64,000 nucleotides of DNA. It comes from Acidobacteriota bacterium. GTDB lineage: Bacteria; Acidobacteriota; Terriglobia; Bryobacterales; Bryobacteraceae. Shown piece after piece: positions 28,085 through 38,300 of the stretch; the stretch's first letter is position 1; each line of letters starts with the position of its first letter. The notes below the pieces were generated by a model. It worked only from the letters and a program-made list of their open reading frames with translations, did not search any database and had not been told where the DNA came from. The DNA lies in the NCBI GenBank assembly GCA_018268935.1, contig JAFDVS010000009.1, positions 125,307 to 189,306 on the forward strand, read 5' to 3'. The position numbers and the translations under genes were made by a program.

Positions 28085-29410
28085 GTGAACCCGTCAACTC
28101 CGTTGCTCGCCATGCGCCGCATCTCGAAGCGATTCGGCGCAGCCGAGGTGTTGCGCCAGGTGGACCTCGACATCTACGCGGGCGAGGTGCATCTGCTCGC
28201 CGGAGAGAACGGGGCAGGGAAGAGCACGCTGATCCGGATCCTCGCCGGTACTCTCAGCGCCGATGAGGGCCGGATTGAGGGCAGCGCCGATGTCGCCGTC
28301 ATTTATCAGGAGCTCTCGCTGGTGCCGACCATGACGGTTGCCGAGAATCTGTTTCTCGGCCGCATGCCGCGGCGTTGGGGTTTCATCTCGCCTTCAGAAC
28401 TCGCCGCAAAGGCTAAGGAGTGGATCGACATTGACCCTCATGCCATCGTCGGCTCGCTGCCCATCGGCATGCAGCAGCGCGTGGAGATCGCTAAAGCGGC
28501 TTCCCGTAACGCCAAAGTGATCGTCATGGATGAGCCCACCAGCGCGCTCACCGCGGTTGAGGTGGAGCAACTGTTCACACTCATCGCGACACTGAAGCAG
28601 CGCGGCTGCGGCATTGTCTACATCACCCACAAGATGGAGGAGATCGAACGCATCGCCGATCGCATCACCGTGCTGCGTGACGGACAGGCTGTGGCTTCGC
28701 GGCCCGCGCCGCAGTTGCCGCGGGCCGAGTTGATCCGCCTCATGGTGGGCCGCGAAGTGAACGAACAGTTCCCCTCGCGCACCCCGGCGATTGGGTCCGA
28801 ACGCCTGCGTCTCAAGGACTTCACCGTGCACGCCGGAGAGATTGTTGGCCTCGCCGGATTGCAGGGCGCAGGCGCCAGCCAGTTGCTGCTCGATCTGTTT
28901 CAGGATCCGCCAAAAGCAATCTCGGAAGGCGTGGCGCTGCTCACCAGCGATCGCAAGACCACAGGGCTGGTGCTCTCCATGTCTGTAACCGCCAATTGCG
29001 TGATGGCAGGCGCCACAAGCTCCTGGCGCAATCCGGCTGCGGAGCGGGCAGAGGCGCAGAGCCTTGCCGAAATGCTGCGCCTGCGGGCGGCATCGCTCGA
29101 TATGGATGCCGGCGAGTTGTCCGGCGGCAATCAGCAGAAGGTGGCGCTTGCCAAGTGGATTCGCACCAAACCCACCCTGCTTCTATTGGACGAGCCGACG
29201 CGCGGCATCGACGTCGGCGCCAAGCAGGAGATCTATCAGCTCATGAACGAATGGTCGCGCCAAGGTGTGGCGATCCTGCTCATCTCCACTGAACTTCCCG
29301 AGTTGCTCGCCATGAGCGACCGCATCGTGGTGATGCGCCGTGGCCAGGTCTCGGCGGTGTTTTCCCACGCGGAAGCAACACCCGAAAAGGTCATGGAGGC
29401 CGCATGCTGA
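28085..29410 (+). CDS. Sugar ABC transporter ATP-binding protein (RbsA/YtfR-type)
   Basis: 441 residues from a GTG that directly follows the GH172 stop; an ATG at 28112 is possible. Two fused ABC domains: the first has Walker A GENGAGKST, and a loosely conserved signature (SLPIGMQQRVEIAKAA) before Walker B VIVMDEPTSALT. The second has LSGGNQQKVALAKW and LLLLDEPTRGID, but a degenerate Walker A (GLQGAGASQL), usual for this family. Somewhat shorter than the ~500 residues of RbsA or MglA. It energises import of a monosaccharide together with the next two genes. Confidence 0.92.
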   Translation: MNPSTPLLAMRRISKRFGAAEVLRQVDLDIYAGEVHLLAGENGAGKSTLIRILAGTLSADEGRIEGSADVAVIYQELSLVPTMTVAENLFLGRMPRRWGFISPSELAAKAKEWIDIDPHAIVGSLPIGMQQRVEIAKAASRNAKVIVMDEPTSALTAVEVEQLFTLIATLKQRGCGIVYITHKMEEIERIADRITVLRDGQAVASRPAPQLPRAELIRLMVGREVNEQFPSRTPAIGSERLRLKDFTVHAGEIVGLAGLQGAGASQLLLDLFQDPPKAISEGVALLTSDRKTTGLVLSMSVTANCVMAGATSSWRNPAAERAEAQSLAEMLRLRAASLDMDAGELSGGNQQKVALAKWIRTKPTLLLLDEPTRGIDVGAKQEIYQLMNEWSRQGVAILLISTELPELLAMSDRIVVMRRGQVSAVFSHAEATPEKVMEAAC

Positions 29411-30357
29411 GAGCCGCCATAGCGTTGTTGATCGTAATCCTGCTCGGCCTTGCCTTTCATGCCGACGGCGCGTTCTACAAGATCGGCACCCATCGCGATG
29501 CGCTGCGCCAGGCGTCCGTCTACGGCATTCTCGCCTGTGGCATGACGATGGTGATCATTACCGGAGGCATCGATCTTGCCGCTGGCAGCATCCTCGGCTT
29601 CACAGCGGTCTGCTTCTCGATGATGAGTATCTGGTGGAGTTGGCCGCCCTGGATGAGTGTTCCCGCGAGCCTCGCCATCGGGGCCATCTGCGGCGGCATC
29701 AGCGGCAGCCTGGTGGTCTGGCCGAGGCTGCAACCTTTTATTGCCACACTTGCCATGATGGTGTTCGCGCGAGGGCTGGCCAAGACGGTCAGCGGCGGCG
29801 TCAAGGTATCTACGGCGCTTCCGAATGGGGATGGCACGTTTCGCTATGTGCAGGTGCCGGAGTTCTTCCGCTTCATTGACTCGCGGATTCTCGGCGGAAA
29901 TCTGTCCATGGTAACGGTGATCTTCCTGCTCATTGCCGGACTTGGCGGTGTCTTGCTGGCGCGGCATATCTGGGGCCGGGACCTCTACGCCATCGGTGGC
30001 AACGAAGAGGCGGCCCGGCTGTCTGGCCTGCCCGTCAAACGTTCGAAGCTGCTCGCCTACGTGGCCTGTGGCTTCTGTGCCGCGGTGGCGGGCATCTGCC
30101 AGGCTGCCCAGGAACAACAGGGCGACCCCGAAGCGGGCGGGGGCTACGAACTGTCGGCCATCGCCATCGTGGTCATCGGTGGCACCAACCTGATGGGTGG
30201 GCGCGGCCACATGGGCCTCACTCTGCTGGGCACCATGACCATCGGCTATCTTGAGAAGATTCTTAGTATCAATGCTGTACCCGAGGCCGGACGCCTGATG
30301 CTCACCGGCGTGATCTTAGTGGCCGCTGTGCTCACACAGCGGCGGAGGCGATTCTGA
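29404..30357 (+). CDS. Sugar ABC transporter permease (RbsC/YtfT-type)
   Basis: 317 residues, eight to ten hydrophobic segments. Family motifs: TGGIDLAAGSILGF, QPFIATLAMMVFARGLAK, and GGNEEAARLSGLPV, the cytoplasmic loop that touches the ATPase. The ATG overlaps the ATPase stop by seven bases. It forms the membrane channel for the sugar bound by the next gene product. A single permease gene suggests a homodimeric channel as in ribose transport, unlike the YtfT/YjfF pair. Confidence 0.92.
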   Translation: MLRAAIALLIVILLGLAFHADGAFYKIGTHRDALRQASVYGILACGMTMVIITGGIDLAAGSILGFTAVCFSMMSIWWSWPPWMSVPASLAIGAICGGISGSLVVWPRLQPFIATLAMMVFARGLAKTVSGGVKVSTALPNGDGTFRYVQVPEFFRFIDSRILGGNLSMVTVIFLLIAGLGGVLLARHIWGRDLYAIGGNEEAARLSGLPVKRSKLLAYVACGFCAAVAGICQAAQEQQGDPEAGGGYELSAIAIVVIGGTNLMGGRGHMGLTLLGTMTIGYLEKILSINAVPEAGRLMLTGVILVAAVLTQRRRRF

Positions 30358-30358
30358 T

Positions 30359-31285
30359 ATGCATCGTATATTCTTACCCGTTCTCATCCTGATTCTGGCG
30401 GGCTGTTCCGGCTCTTCCAAGCCAGAAGGCGCCAAGACATTCACCATCGGCATGAGCCAGTGCAACCTCGGCGAGCCCTGGCGCGTACAGATGAATGCCG
30501 ATATCGACGCCGCGGCTAAAAAACATTCGAACCTGAAAATGGTTTTTAAAGACGCGCAGAACGATACGCTGAAGCAGCGCGCCCACATCGAGGAGCTGGT
30601 CAGTGCCAGCGTCGATGCGATTATCGTCAGTCCGAAAGAGTCGCAGCCGCTCACAGAGCCGATCGCCAAAGCATACCAGGCGAAGATCCCGGTGATCGTT
30701 CTCGACCGCGCCGTGCAAGGCGATCAGTTCACCTGCTTCATCGGCGCCGATAACAAGAAGATCGGCAAGGCCGCTGGAGAATGGCTGCGCAAGAAGCTGG
30801 GTCCGAAGGCGACCGTGGTGGAGTTGAAGGGACTCATGACCTCCATTCCGGGTCAGGACCGCAATCAGGGTTTCCGCTCCGGCATCGAAGGCTCCGGTCT
30901 CAATGTGGCGTTTGAGGCCGACATGAAGTGGCTGGAACCCGATGCCCGCAAGGAGATGGAGTCCGCGCTGGCACGCCTGTCGAAGATCGATGCGGTGTAT
31001 GCGCACAACGACCCCGGCGCGCATGGCGCATGGCTTGCCGCCAAAGCCGCCAATCGCGAACGGGAGATGCTGTTCATTGGCATCGATGCCTTGCCCCATG
31101 AGGGAATCGCCTACGTCAAGCAGGGCATCCTCAACGCGACCTTCCAGTATCCAACCGGCGGTGCGGAGGCCATCGACACAGTGTTGAAGGTGCTCAGTGG
31201 CCAGCAGGTTCCGAAGACGATCGTGCTTGGCTCACGTGTTTATACCGCCGATAACGTGGAGCAAGGCGGGGAGGCATTACCTTAG
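30359..31285 (+). CDS. Sugar-binding lipoprotein of the ABC transporter (YtfQ-like)
   Basis: 308 residues. Lipobox LAGC with the lipidated Cys16. Periplasmic-binding fold of the ribose/galactofuranose group: FTIGMSQCNLGEPWRVQMNAD, seen here in halves, DAIIVSPKE, IPVIVLDRAV and IGADNKKIGKAAGEW. The GMSQ...PWR and DAIIVSP pattern resembles YtfQ, the E. coli galactofuranose receptor, more than RbsB. It starts one base after the permease gene. With GH172 upstream, a furanose ligand is the natural hypothesis. Confidence 0.9.
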   Translation: MHRIFLPVLILILAGCSGSSKPEGAKTFTIGMSQCNLGEPWRVQMNADIDAAAKKHSNLKMVFKDAQNDTLKQRAHIEELVSASVDAIIVSPKESQPLTEPIAKAYQAKIPVIVLDRAVQGDQFTCFIGADNKKIGKAAGEWLRKKLGPKATVVELKGLMTSIPGQDRNQGFRSGIEGSGLNVAFEADMKWLEPDARKEMESALARLSKIDAVYAHNDPGAHGAWLAAKAANREREMLFIGIDALPHEGIAYVKQGILNATFQYPTGGAEAIDTVLKVLSGQQVPKTIVLGSRVYTADNVEQGGEALP

Positions 31286-31295
31286 GGAACCTTGA

Positions 31296-31301
31296 TATCA
31301 T
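31296..31301 (+). promoter_or_regulatory. TATCAT, possible -10 of a leaderless receptor transcript
   Basis: TATCAT ends 6 nt before the ATG of the receptor gene at 31308, the spacing expected for leaderless mRNAs, and there is no Shine-Dalgarno sequence between. It lies 10 bp after the stop of the binding-protein gene, so the receptor may have its own promoter. No -35 was recognised. Confidence 0.3.
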
Positions 31302-31307
31302 CCCCAG

Positions 31308-34300
31308 ATGAGGTTCCTCTGTCTCGCAGCCTATCTTGTCGTGTGCGCCGGCGTATCCATGGCGCAAACAGCATCCATTCAAGGCAATGTCAGGGATCAA
31401 TCGGAAGCCGCTGTTGTGGGAGCGCAGGTCGCCGTCACCAACATCGAAACCGGTGTCCGCAATGAGTCTACTTCCAATGAAGCCGGCCTCTACAGATTTC
31501 CCAGTTTGCCTGTGGGCCGCTACAAACTGACCGCTACCATGTCAGGATTCTCCGTCGCGGAAGTGGCGGAGATCAAGCTCGACGTTGCACAAGCTGCGCG
31601 CGTCGATTTCACTCTCAAGCCAGGTGCGGTGACCGAAAGCATCAGCGTCAGCGCCTCGGCGGCGTTGCTCGATTCCGAGACCGCAACCGTGGGCCAGGTG
31701 ATCGACAACAAGCGCATCGTCGAGCTTCCGTTGAACGGCCGCAACTACCTCGAACTGGCGCGGCTCACGGCGGGCACGACGGCAGCGCGCGGCTCGCGTC
31801 CGGAAGGCGAAGGCGTGTTCTCCGCCGGTGGCCAGCACGGCTACCAGGTGCAGGTGAACATCGACGGTGTCGACAACTCATTGACCTATTCCGGCGGCCC
31901 TATCGGCTTTGAAGCGCAGGCGGTGAAGCCCAGCGTGGACGCGGTAGGCGAGTTCCGCGTGGTCACCAACAACCTCTCCGCTGAGTACGGCACGCGCATG
32001 GGCGGCCAGGTCTTTGTGAACATCAAGTCCGGCACCAATCAGTTCCATGGCACGGTGTACGAGTTCCTCCGCAACTCCTCGCTCGACGGGACGAACTTCT
32101 TTGCCAACCGCAGCGGCTCCACCAAGCCGCCCTACCGGCAGAATCAGTTTGGCGCCACCATCGGCGGCCCGATCAAAAAGGATAAGACGTTCTTCTTTTT
32201 CTCTTACGAAGGCACGCGCACGCGGCTCGGCCGCAGCTTCACTTCCACCGTTCCCGTGACGGAGGTGCGTGACGGCAATTTCAATCGCATCCGGCCGGTG
32301 TTCGATCCCGCCACCACCGTGGGGACAGCGGCCAGTTTCACGCGCCAGGCGTTCCCCGGCAACATCGTGCCTAAGAACCGTTGGGATCCGCTGGTTCCCA
32401 AGCTGCTGGCGCTGTATCCGCTGCCGACGAACAACGGGCTGATCAACAACAACTACTTCTATTCGCCCAGCGAGAAGAATGATGTCGATACCTACGATGT
32501 GAAGGGTGACCACAACATCAGCGACAAGAGCCGTTTCTCGGTGCGGTACAGCCGGCGCAACCGGGATCGCTTCGAGCCGGGTCCGCTGCCGCTGCCGGCC
32601 GATGGTGGGCTGGCCACCACCACGATCATCCGCGGCAACAGCATTGCGGCGTCACACACCTACACCTTTGGGCCGACGTTGACCAACGAGTTCAAACTCG
32701 GCATCACCGACCTGCCGACGCGGTTCGACATCCCCTACGACAAGCCGCTGTTTGATGAGTACGGCATCAAGGGCATTCCGAAGACGAACCTTGCTTCTTC
32801 AAACGATCACGGCTATTCGCGGTTCACACCCGCCGGTTATTCCGAGATCGGGTCGCGCTCCTTCTGGCCCAATACGAACAACATGCGGAACTATCAGTTC
32901 TCCGACACGATGTTCAAGATCTGGGGGAAGCACAACATACGCTTTGGCGGCGAAGTGCGGCGTGAAGATGTGTTCCGTAACGCGGCGCGCTTTGCCCGCG
33001 GGCAGTTCGCCTTCAACCGCGAGTTCTCGGCCAATCCCGCCAATCGCGCGGCTACCGGCGACGGGCTGGCGGAGTTCATGCTCGGGTTGGCTGCCGGTGG
33101 AACTGTCGGCAACGAGAACGGTGAGTATCTGGTGCACACAGGGCTGGCCGGCTTCTTTCAAGATGACTGGAAGATCAGCCCGCGCCTGACGTTGAACGTT
33201 GGGATGCGATGGGATGCCTTCCTCGCCCCGTTCTTCCCGGACGGACGAGTTACGAATTTCGATATCGACTACACCGATGTGGGCCCCAACGCTCGCCTCA
33301 AGATGACGCGCTTCGCCAAGGGGGACTGCAACTGTGAGAACGATTGGAACAACTTCGCTCCGCGGCTGGGCTTCGCCTACAAGGTAACCGACAAGACCGT
33401 GGTGCGAGCCGGCGCCGGCATTATCTATGCCCGTGCCGATTCCGTGCAGACGCAATGGGCGCGCGGGCAGAATCAGGCGCCGGACTTCCTGGAGTTCGGC
33501 TTCGGCACGCTGGACCGCATCAATCCGCGGCTCACGCTGAGCGGTGGATTCCCCACGGTGGATTTCAACGTCAGTGACGTGCCGGGCCCGAACGCGGTGG
33601 GAATCACGACTTCGCACCGCTACCTTCCCACTCAGTATTCCCAGCAATGGTTCTTCGACGTGCAGCGGGAACTGCCGTTCGATACGCTGCTGACGTTGGG
33701 TTACAACGGCAACGGGACGCGTCAACTGCAACTAGCCATCAATCACGCGCTGCCCTATGACATCGCGCCGTCTCCGGTGCCACTGGCGCAGCGGAGGCTG
33801 TGGCCGTTCTATAACAACGTCACGCAGCAGGAGACGATGGGCTCACTCAGCTACAACGGCCTAATCACGAAACTGGAGAAGCGCTTTTCCAAAGGGCTGA
33901 CGTTCCTTGGTTCTTACACGTGGTCGCACGCCATCGACAACGTCGACGAAGTCGGCAATGGCGAAGGTACGGGCGTGCTGAAGCCCTGGGACCGCAATTT
34001 GAACCGCGCCAGCTCGCTTACCGACATCCGTCATGGGTTCGTTTTCTCCTCGACCTATGAGTTGCCGTTTGGAAAAGGAAAAGCCTATCTGGCGAACTCG
34101 AACCGTATTGCGGACCTGGTGATCGGGGGATGGCAGGTGAGCGGAGTGTTCAGCCGCAGCACAGGCGAGCCGTTCACGGTGACCACGTCGGGAGGCATCA
34201 CCAACGCGGGTGGCGCGGACCGGCCCAATCGCATTGGCGACGGCGCTCTCTCCGGCAGCCAGCGGTCGATCGACCGCTGGTTCGATGTTTCGGCCTTCAC

Positions 34301-34562
34301 CGTTCAGCCACAGTACACCTACGGAAACTCGGGGCGGAATATCCTCTATGGGCCCGGCGTTACGAACCTCGACTTCTCATTAGCGAAGGTGTTCCGGCTC
34401 ACGGAGAAGTTCCGGGTTCAGTTCCGCGCCGAAGCGTTCAATGCATCGAACACACCGGCCTTCGGCAATCCGGCGGCGAACATCAATACGCCTGGCGCCG
34501 GCACGATCAACTCCGCTGGCGAGCCGCGGCGTGTGCAGTTCGGCTTGAAGCTGCTGTACTAG
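31308..34562 (+). CDS. TonB-dependent receptor with N-terminal carboxypeptidase-like (Oar) domain
   Basis: 1084 residues. Signal peptide (MRFLCLAAYLVVCAGVSMAQ), a carboxypeptidase regulatory-like domain (IQGNVRDQSEAAVVGAQVAV through SGFSVAEVAEIKLDV), a plug (IVELPLNGRNYLELARLTAG, YGTRMGGQVFVNIKSGTNQFHGT) and a beta-barrel ending in GEPRRVQFGLKLLY, whose final Tyr is typical of outer-membrane barrels. This is the huge Oar-like class expanded in Acidobacteria. It would take up a large substrate such as an oligosaccharide using TonB energy. It lies 22 bp after the sugar-binding protein gene, so a shared substrate with the GH172-ABC genes is plausible. Shares four stop bases with the convergent gene. 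Confidence 0.92.
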   Translation: MRFLCLAAYLVVCAGVSMAQTASIQGNVRDQSEAAVVGAQVAVTNIETGVRNESTSNEAGLYRFPSLPVGRYKLTATMSGFSVAEVAEIKLDVAQAARVDFTLKPGAVTESISVSASAALLDSETATVGQVIDNKRIVELPLNGRNYLELARLTAGTTAARGSRPEGEGVFSAGGQHGYQVQVNIDGVDNSLTYSGGPIGFEAQAVKPSVDAVGEFRVVTNNLSAEYGTRMGGQVFVNIKSGTNQFHGTVYEFLRNSSLDGTNFFANRSGSTKPPYRQNQFGATIGGPIKKDKTFFFFSYEGTRTRLGRSFTSTVPVTEVRDGNFNRIRPVFDPATTVGTAASFTRQAFPGNIVPKNRWDPLVPKLLALYPLPTNNGLINNNYFYSPSEKNDVDTYDVKGDHNISDKSRFSVRYSRRNRDRFEPGPLPLPADGGLATTTIIRGNSIAASHTYTFGPTLTNEFKLGITDLPTRFDIPYDKPLFDEYGIKGIPKTNLASSNDHGYSRFTPAGYSEIGSRSFWPNTNNMRNYQFSDTMFKIWGKHNIRFGGEVRREDVFRNAARFARGQFAFNREFSANPANRAATGDGLAEFMLGLAAGGTVGNENGEYLVHTGLAGFFQDDWKISPRLTLNVGMRWDAFLAPFFPDGRVTNFDIDYTDVGPNARLKMTRFAKGDCNCENDWNNFAPRLGFAYKVTDKTVVRAGAGIIYARADSVQTQWARGQNQAPDFLEFGFGTLDRINPRLTLSGGFPTVDFNVSDVPGPNAVGITTSHRYLPTQYSQQWFFDVQRELPFDTLLTLGYNGNGTRQLQLAINHALPYDIAPSPVPLAQRRLWPFYNNVTQQETMGSLSYNGLITKLEKRFSKGLTFLGSYTWSHAIDNVDEVGNGEGTGVLKPWDRNLNRASSLTDIRHGFVFSSTYELPFGKGKAYLANSNRIADLVIGGWQVSGVFSRSTGEPFTVTTSGGITNAGGADRPNRIGDGALSGSQRSIDRWFDVSAFTVQPQYTYGNSGRNILYGPGVTNLDFSLAKVFRLTEKFRVQFRAEAFNASNTPAFGNPAANINTPGAGTINSAGEPRRVQFGLKLLY

Positions 34563-35353
34563 CGGGCCGCGCTTCCCGCGGTTCTTCCCACATCCAGGCG
34601 CCGGTTCGTCAGCATGGCGTGAAACGCCTCGCGGTAGCCGGCTGCGTCGGAGTAATGACCCAGCCGGGCGCGGAGCACATTGCGTCCCAGCATCTCCATC
34701 TGGTTGGCGTAAAGGCCGCCGTCTCGCGTGCGGAAGGGGATCCACCAGAACCACTGCTGCTGCGAACTGGCGTTGGTCACATCTACATTGGGTGGGTACC
34801 GAAGTTCGAGTTCCTCCACGCGCTGGCCTCCGGTCACTCGCTGTTCGGCAATCATGGCTTGCGCGTGCGGGGAGTCGAAATCGGGGGCTTCCCAGGGATG
34901 ATCGCCGCGATGGCTTTGCTCTTCGAGTTCGTGGATCAGCGCCGCGGCGGCGTTCATGTTCGCCATGCGCGCCAAGTCGTCGATATCGAGGCGGCGCAAG
35001 CGAAACTCTCCCACCATGGTGTGCTGATCGCCTGATACGAGTTCGACCGTGGCGGTGTGCACGCTGTCCCGAATCAAGCGATCCAACTCATCGCGGAATC
35101 GCCTCCGCCAGACCTCATCGGCGGCATTGCTGCCGGGCGCATTGGAGTTGATCTCGAGGCTCGCTTCACCGATGGATTCACGCACGTGGGTAGATCCTAA
35201 GGGAAAGGCGATGCTCTGGGTGATATCCACGTATTCCAGGCGAGGCATTGGGTTGAGATGAAACCTGCTGCCCGCGGGCAATAACCGGTTGACAAGTTCG
35301 ACGAAGCGATGCCCGAGGGCATCGTCGAAGCGCATGACGCGGATTCGGATCAT
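34559..35353 (-). CDS. Uncharacterised protein
   Basis: 264 residues, not recognised. No signal peptide, few hydrophobic stretches, mostly alpha-helical; features include MIRIRVMRFDDALGHRFVEL, RLRRLDIDDLARMANMNAAAALIHELEEQ in halves, and FWWIPFRTRDGG. The HELEEQ is not a zinc-peptidase motif (no second His). It lies between a receptor gene (convergent, four shared bases) and the giant BACON gene (same strand, 10 bp downstream of it), so it may be cotranscribed with that gene. It could be a toxin-like or peptidoglycan-associated protein, but nothing proves it. Confidence 0.55.
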   Translation of the reverse strand: MIRIRVMRFDDALGHRFVELVNRLLPAGSRFHLNPMPRLEYVDITQSIAFPLGSTHVRESIGEASLEINSNAPGSNAADEVWRRRFRDELDRLIRDSVHTATVELVSGDQHTMVGEFRLRRLDIDDLARMANMNAAAALIHELEEQSHRGDHPWEAPDFDSPHAQAMIAEQRVTGGQRVEELELRYPPNVDVTNASSQQQWFWWIPFRTRDGGLYANQMEMLGRNVLRARLGHYSDAAGYREAFHAMLTNRRLDVGRTAGSAAR

Positions 35354-35363
35354 GGTTGGCTCC

Positions 35364-38300
35364 TCATGGGTCGGTTCTGTGTTTGAACAACAAATCTATG
35401 GGAAAGGCTTGCGTGACCAGGTTCCAATCGGGAGTGCCCCTGCCCACAACATTTCCTGCCAGGTCCATCTGCACCAACTCATATCGCGTGACGTAGTCCG
35501 CCCGGTTGAACGCGGCGCGGCTCACCGAACAGGAGGCATGAGAATCGCTGTTCCAGACGCAGGGAATGTTCTTCAACTCGACATCGATGCGCTCGGTTGC
35601 CTGATAGAGCGGACGGGTGTAGCTGATGGTGAAGGACGCCAGGCGGGTCCACTCTTCAAATCGCGCCACCACCTTCACCGCATCCGAATTCAGCTCGAAT
35701 CGCATCTGCCCGGGTATGTACTGCAACGAGACCTGGCTTTGTTTGGTGTCGTAGGATCCGCTTCCGCAGCGCTGCCCGTTGCACAGCATGGGCACTCCAA
35801 AGCCGAACAGGACACGATCCGGCGCCTGGGTAAATGGCGTGGCCGCGGATGGCGGTTTCGTTTCGGATTCGAGGATGACTCGTATCGTGGCGGATGTTGT
35901 TCGATTCCGCTCTCCGGAGCGGGGCTGAACCACTGTGATGAAGATCATCTCGCCGTTCTTCCAATTGACGTCCCTGATTTCGCGGCGGCCGGAGTTGGCG
36001 GGGATTTCCCATTTGTCCGCGGATACCCGCGGCTCGAGGCGTCTCACGATGGCGACGGGCTTTTCGTCCGCGCTCGAGAGCTCCACAAAGATCCTGGTGT
36101 CGGCGGGCAAATTCGAAGGAAACTTGAACATCGCCAATTCGGCCGAAAGGTCGTAAAGCGCAACTGCCTGTTCCGTTGTGCCGATCCCAGCCTGCAGTTG
36201 ATAGGGAACGAAGCGCTCGAAATGATAGTCGTTGAACCTCGAGGACCACCGGTCGATGAACTTGACCCACTCTGTTTCCAGCCCGGAAGGAGTGAGAGCC
36301 GCGCGCAAGGCAAGGACAGGGCGATCGTAGAGCAGCCGGAAGTTGCGGAACAGATTCGAGACCAGCGCCTGCCCACCCGCACCGCTACGCAACATGATGA
36401 GAAATGCGGAAGCACCGCGCCCCACATCGAGCGCGTCGTCGGGCATTGCATCGAGGCCCGAGTAATAGCTGGGAAAGCGAATGTTGATGTGGGAAGTCTG
36501 CTCTGCTTCTTCTTCGTAGAGTACGGCCACTGCTTCCTGCATCCATAGCCAGCCGGTGGCGGGCTTGCCGCCGGGTTCGGCCATGTTCAGCACCGCATGC
36601 AGCACCATGTGCCCGGCAAGGAAGTTCGGCTGGCATTCGGCGTAGTTTTTGAGAATCACCTTGATGGAGTATTCGCCATCATTCCACGGCGAATCGAAGA
36701 GCACGCCGGCATCGAGAGAGGCATCCTCTGCCAGGTATCCCGTGGACCAATCGTTGAAGTACTCCACCAGGCCCGCGCGGGGTGCTTTCTCGCTTTGTTC
36801 CAACTGCACCAGAAGCGGTCCGCTGCGCAGGAGGCGGTCAACCAACGTGTCGAGACCCTGCTGCCGGGCGAACCTGATGGCTGCATCCAGGGAGTCGAGC
36901 ACGGCGCGAGTGGGTGCGCCGCCAATGCCCTCCGACGTCAAGATTTCGAATTGCCCGCTGGAACTGGTGGTGGTGCGGATGCCGAGCATCAATTCGAGAA
37001 TCAGGTTCTCGGCCTCATCCGCAGCTCGCGCCTGCTTGCCGGCGTCGCCGGTGCGCGCAGGCAACGTGATGGTGACGCGATTGCCGCTCACGTCACCGCG
37101 AAACCACGCTTCCCGCGGCGTGGCTTCTTCGGTGCGCATGCGCACATAGGTGGAGGTTGGATCGAGGGTAGTGCTACTTTCCAGGGCGAGGCGGAGTGGT
37201 CCCTCGGTGCCCCGTGGCAAGCCGGACAACCGAATCCCGCCGGCGCCGCTTTGGACGCGCACTTCCACACGCTCAGTGAAGACACCTGCGGCGGCGGTGA
37301 TGCTAACGCCACCACCCGAAGCTGTGCCGCCTTGCGGGTTCAGCGTGAGTGTGGCCGCATCCCTCCACGCCGATGAAGTACGCAGTGTCACACCACTCTG
37401 CGATGTGCGCATCCCCATGGTTACGGACAAGGCGGGAGTGCCATTCGGAATGTCCGCGGGAAGCAGGAACTCGACGATATAGATACCCACCAGGCCGGGC
37501 CACAGATAGGCATAGCGAAAGTCAGCGGTCTTGCCGCCGACCTGGACAGCCACTTGTTCCACAACGTCATGGAAAGGCTCTGCCCCTGCCGGGTAGCCGC
37601 TGCGCACCGCGGGACGCACTGCTCCCAAGCCTTCGGCGAAGATCATCACTGGTTCTCCGCCTCGCGCTGGTGAAGCGTCGGTTACCTGGCCTGCTGTGTT
37701 CAAGGCGAAGGCTGCGCCCTTGCCGCCGCTGGCCGTATAGATGCGCGGGGCAGAAGTCCACACATCCATCGCCACGGCGTTACTGACTCCGGTGCTGTTG
37801 CGCACCCGGAGTTGCACCTGCTTTGCCGGTATCTCGTAGGGCAGTTGCGCCACGATTTCCCACTGGCTGACCAGGATCAACGGAGCTTTGGTGACTATCG
37901 CGCCATCGACAATCTCCACACTCAGGCCATCCCATGTGTCGGGATAGGGCGGGTCTGAGAAGTCGTGGAATCCGCGATACAGGTACTCGCCGAAGATGCG
38001 GATGATACTGCCTGGAGCGAAGGCTGGTGTGAGATCGGCGTCATTGATGACTCCGCCGCTTGCGATCTCGGGAGGCTCTCTGCCCGCGGTTGGCGCCGCG
38101 GCCTGCGTCAATGTGAAGCGCTGGCCGGCGATGGTCAGCGCTCCCACCCGTTGCATCTCTGCCGGATTCACTGCGACTGCGTAGGTAACGCTTCCAGCGC
38201 CCGATCCCGATAGGCCGCTTGCGATTTCGATCCAGCTCACGGCACTCGATGCGGTCCAGGTACAGGAAGCGCCGGTTGTGACACGGACTTCTCCGCGGCT

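Noticed and set aside
34559..35353. A zinc metallopeptidase from the HELEEQ motif
   Set aside because: The second histidine of HExxH is absent and no third ligand motif is seen.
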